In this document: positions 63,234 through 64,000 of the stretch, piece after piece
Position numbering within the stretch: the stretch's first letter is position 1
Layout: every line of letters starts with the position of its first letter
Source: Curtobacterium sp. MCSS17_015
GTDB lineage: Bacteria > Actinomycetota > Actinomycetes > Actinomycetales > Microbacteriaceae
Length of the DNA stretch: 64,000 nt
Direction: 5' to 3'
Assembly (NCBI RefSeq): GCF_003234265.2
Contig: NZ_CP126256.1
Location: 1,736,001 to 1,800,000, forward strand
Notes under the pieces: model-generated
Database searches by the model: none
What the model saw: the letters and a program-made list of their open reading frames with translations, nothing else
Told to the model about the DNA's origin: nothing
Position numbers and translations under genes: made by a program

Positions 63234-64000
63234 CTAGCCGAACAGGTCCACCGGTCGCACGAGGTCGGCGTAGATGAGCAGCGCACTCATGCCCGCGAGG
63301 AGCACGACCACGACCATGGTCAGCGGCATCGTCTTCGCGAGGTCGATGGGCCCCGGATCCGCCTTGCCGAACAGCCGGAAGGTGCGTCGCTTCACCGCTT
63401 CCCACAGGGCGCCGGCGATGTGGCCGCCGTCGAGCGGGAGCAGCGGCACCATGTTCAGCACGAACAGCCCGATGTTGAGCGAGGCCAACAGACCGAGGAT
63501 CGTGTACACCTTGTCCACGACGGGGACGCCGCTCATCGACGACACCGTGCCGATCGCCCGTCCGACGCCGACGACCGACACCGGGCTGTCCTGCGCCCGC
63601 TCCTGTGCGCCGAACGCCGCGTTCCAGACGGCGACGAGGCGCTGCGGCAGGTCGATGATGAGGTGGGCGGACGCGGCGATCTGGGCACCGGCCGCGGGCA
63701 GCACCGCCGCCGGCGACTGGCGGACGAGCGTCTGGCCGATGCTCACCCCGACGACCCCGACCCGCTGCGTCTTCGTCGTCCCGTCGCTGTTCTCCGCGAC
63801 CGCACCGTCCTCGGTGTACACGTCCCGGGTGGCCAGCTGCGGGGTCACCTGCAACGTGCGCTCGGCTCCGTCGCGCTCGACGACCACGGTGACCTGTTCC
63901 CCCGCGGAGCGCTGGAACAGCTCGGAGACCTCGGTGATCGTCGGGTTGCGCCGCCCGTCGACCGACACGACCACGTCGCCCGACCGGATCCCGGCCTCCT
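63234..64000 (-). CDS. rseP: RseP-like site-2 protease (5' end cut by window)
   Basis: The C-terminal 255 or so residues of an M50 intramembrane zinc protease, which cleaves transmembrane anti-sigma factors or signal-peptide remnants. Present are the end of a PDZ domain (EAGIRSGDVVVSVDG and on) and the third metal ligand in LNMVPLLPLDGGHIAGALWE, with a final transmembrane helix. The HExxH motif lies beyond base 64000. The rest of the gene, and probably dxr, should lie to the right. Confidence 0.93.
   Translation of the reverse strand, partial: EAGIRSGDVVVSVDGRRNPTITEVSELFQRSAGEQVTVVVERDGAERTLQVTPQLATRDVYTEDGAVAENSDGTTKTQRVGVVGVSIGQTLVRQSPAAVLPAAGAQIAASAHLIIDLPQRLVAVWNAAFGAQERAQDSPVSVVGVGRAIGTVSSMSGVPVVDKVYTILGLLASLNIGLFVLNMVPLLPLDGGHIAGALWEAVKRRTFRLFGKADPGPIDLAKTMPLTMVVVVLLAGMSALLIYADLVRPVDLFG

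Overview
The window is a compact, very GC-rich stretch of bacterial core chromosome. The protein set, the frequent GTG starts and the gene orders (pyrR-pyrB-pyrC-membrane protein-carA-carB-pyrF; hisG-hisF-hisI-trpE; rpsD-alaS-ruvX-mltG-aroC-aroK-aroB-efp-nusB) point to an actinobacterium, most likely Microbacteriaceae. Curtobacterium is a guess that the sequence alone cannot prove. I count 57 protein genes, two of them cut by the window edges. I see no rRNA, tRNA, CRISPR array, insertion sequence or prophage.

Layout by region. 1-5438: glutamate synthase (gltD cut at its 3' end, gltB) behind a structured 188-base leader. 5627-6616: lgt. 6714-17846: one long leftward gene string, fmt-rsmB-rpe-hisE-hisG-hisF-hisI-trpE-two small membrane proteins-trpC-trpB-trpA, with many 4-base stop/start overlaps; it joins formyl-Met-tRNA and 16S rRNA modification, the pentose phosphate step, and a his-trp supra-operon. 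17934-18886: two small rightward genes. 18994-32457: a 13.5-kb leftward string, pyrR-pyrB-pyrC-membrane protein-carA-carB-pyrF-(mIHF-gmk)-rpoZ-metK-priA, which starts behind two tandem PyrR-type RNA hairpins. 32535-40604: nusB, efp, an AarF-like kinase, aroB, aroK, aroC, mltG and ruvX. 40607-46051: alaS, a small membrane protein, rpsD and rarA. 46169-48324: a rightward anchored cyclophilin and a DUF349 protein. 48550-51925: ribF, two membrane proteins, truB and a degenerate P-loop protein. 51948-52877: mutY on the plus strand. 52953-57839: rbfA, infB, ylxR and nusA. 57991-64000: proS, ispG, an isochorismatase-type hydrolase, an NCS1 permease and the C-terminal part of an RseP-like protease.

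Functionally this is housekeeping: de novo pyrimidine synthesis, His/Trp and shikimate pathways, glutamate assimilation, translation (initiation factor, EF-P, two synthetases, ribosome maturation), replication and repair, cell-wall and lipoprotein steps, FAD and isoprenoid synthesis. I found no unmistakable new multi-gene system. The most informative signals are regulatory. They are the paired CAGNGA-loop hairpins before pyrR, ten genes whose -10 element lies only 6-7 bases before the start codon (leaderless architecture), a divergent pair sharing one symmetric -10, a recurrent terminator core, and the untypical gltB leader. Structural oddities are an mIHF-guanylate kinase fusion, a helicase-dead PriA, a repeat-encoded acidic linker in RsmB, and genes missing from their usual neighbourhoods (coaBC, aroE, rimP).
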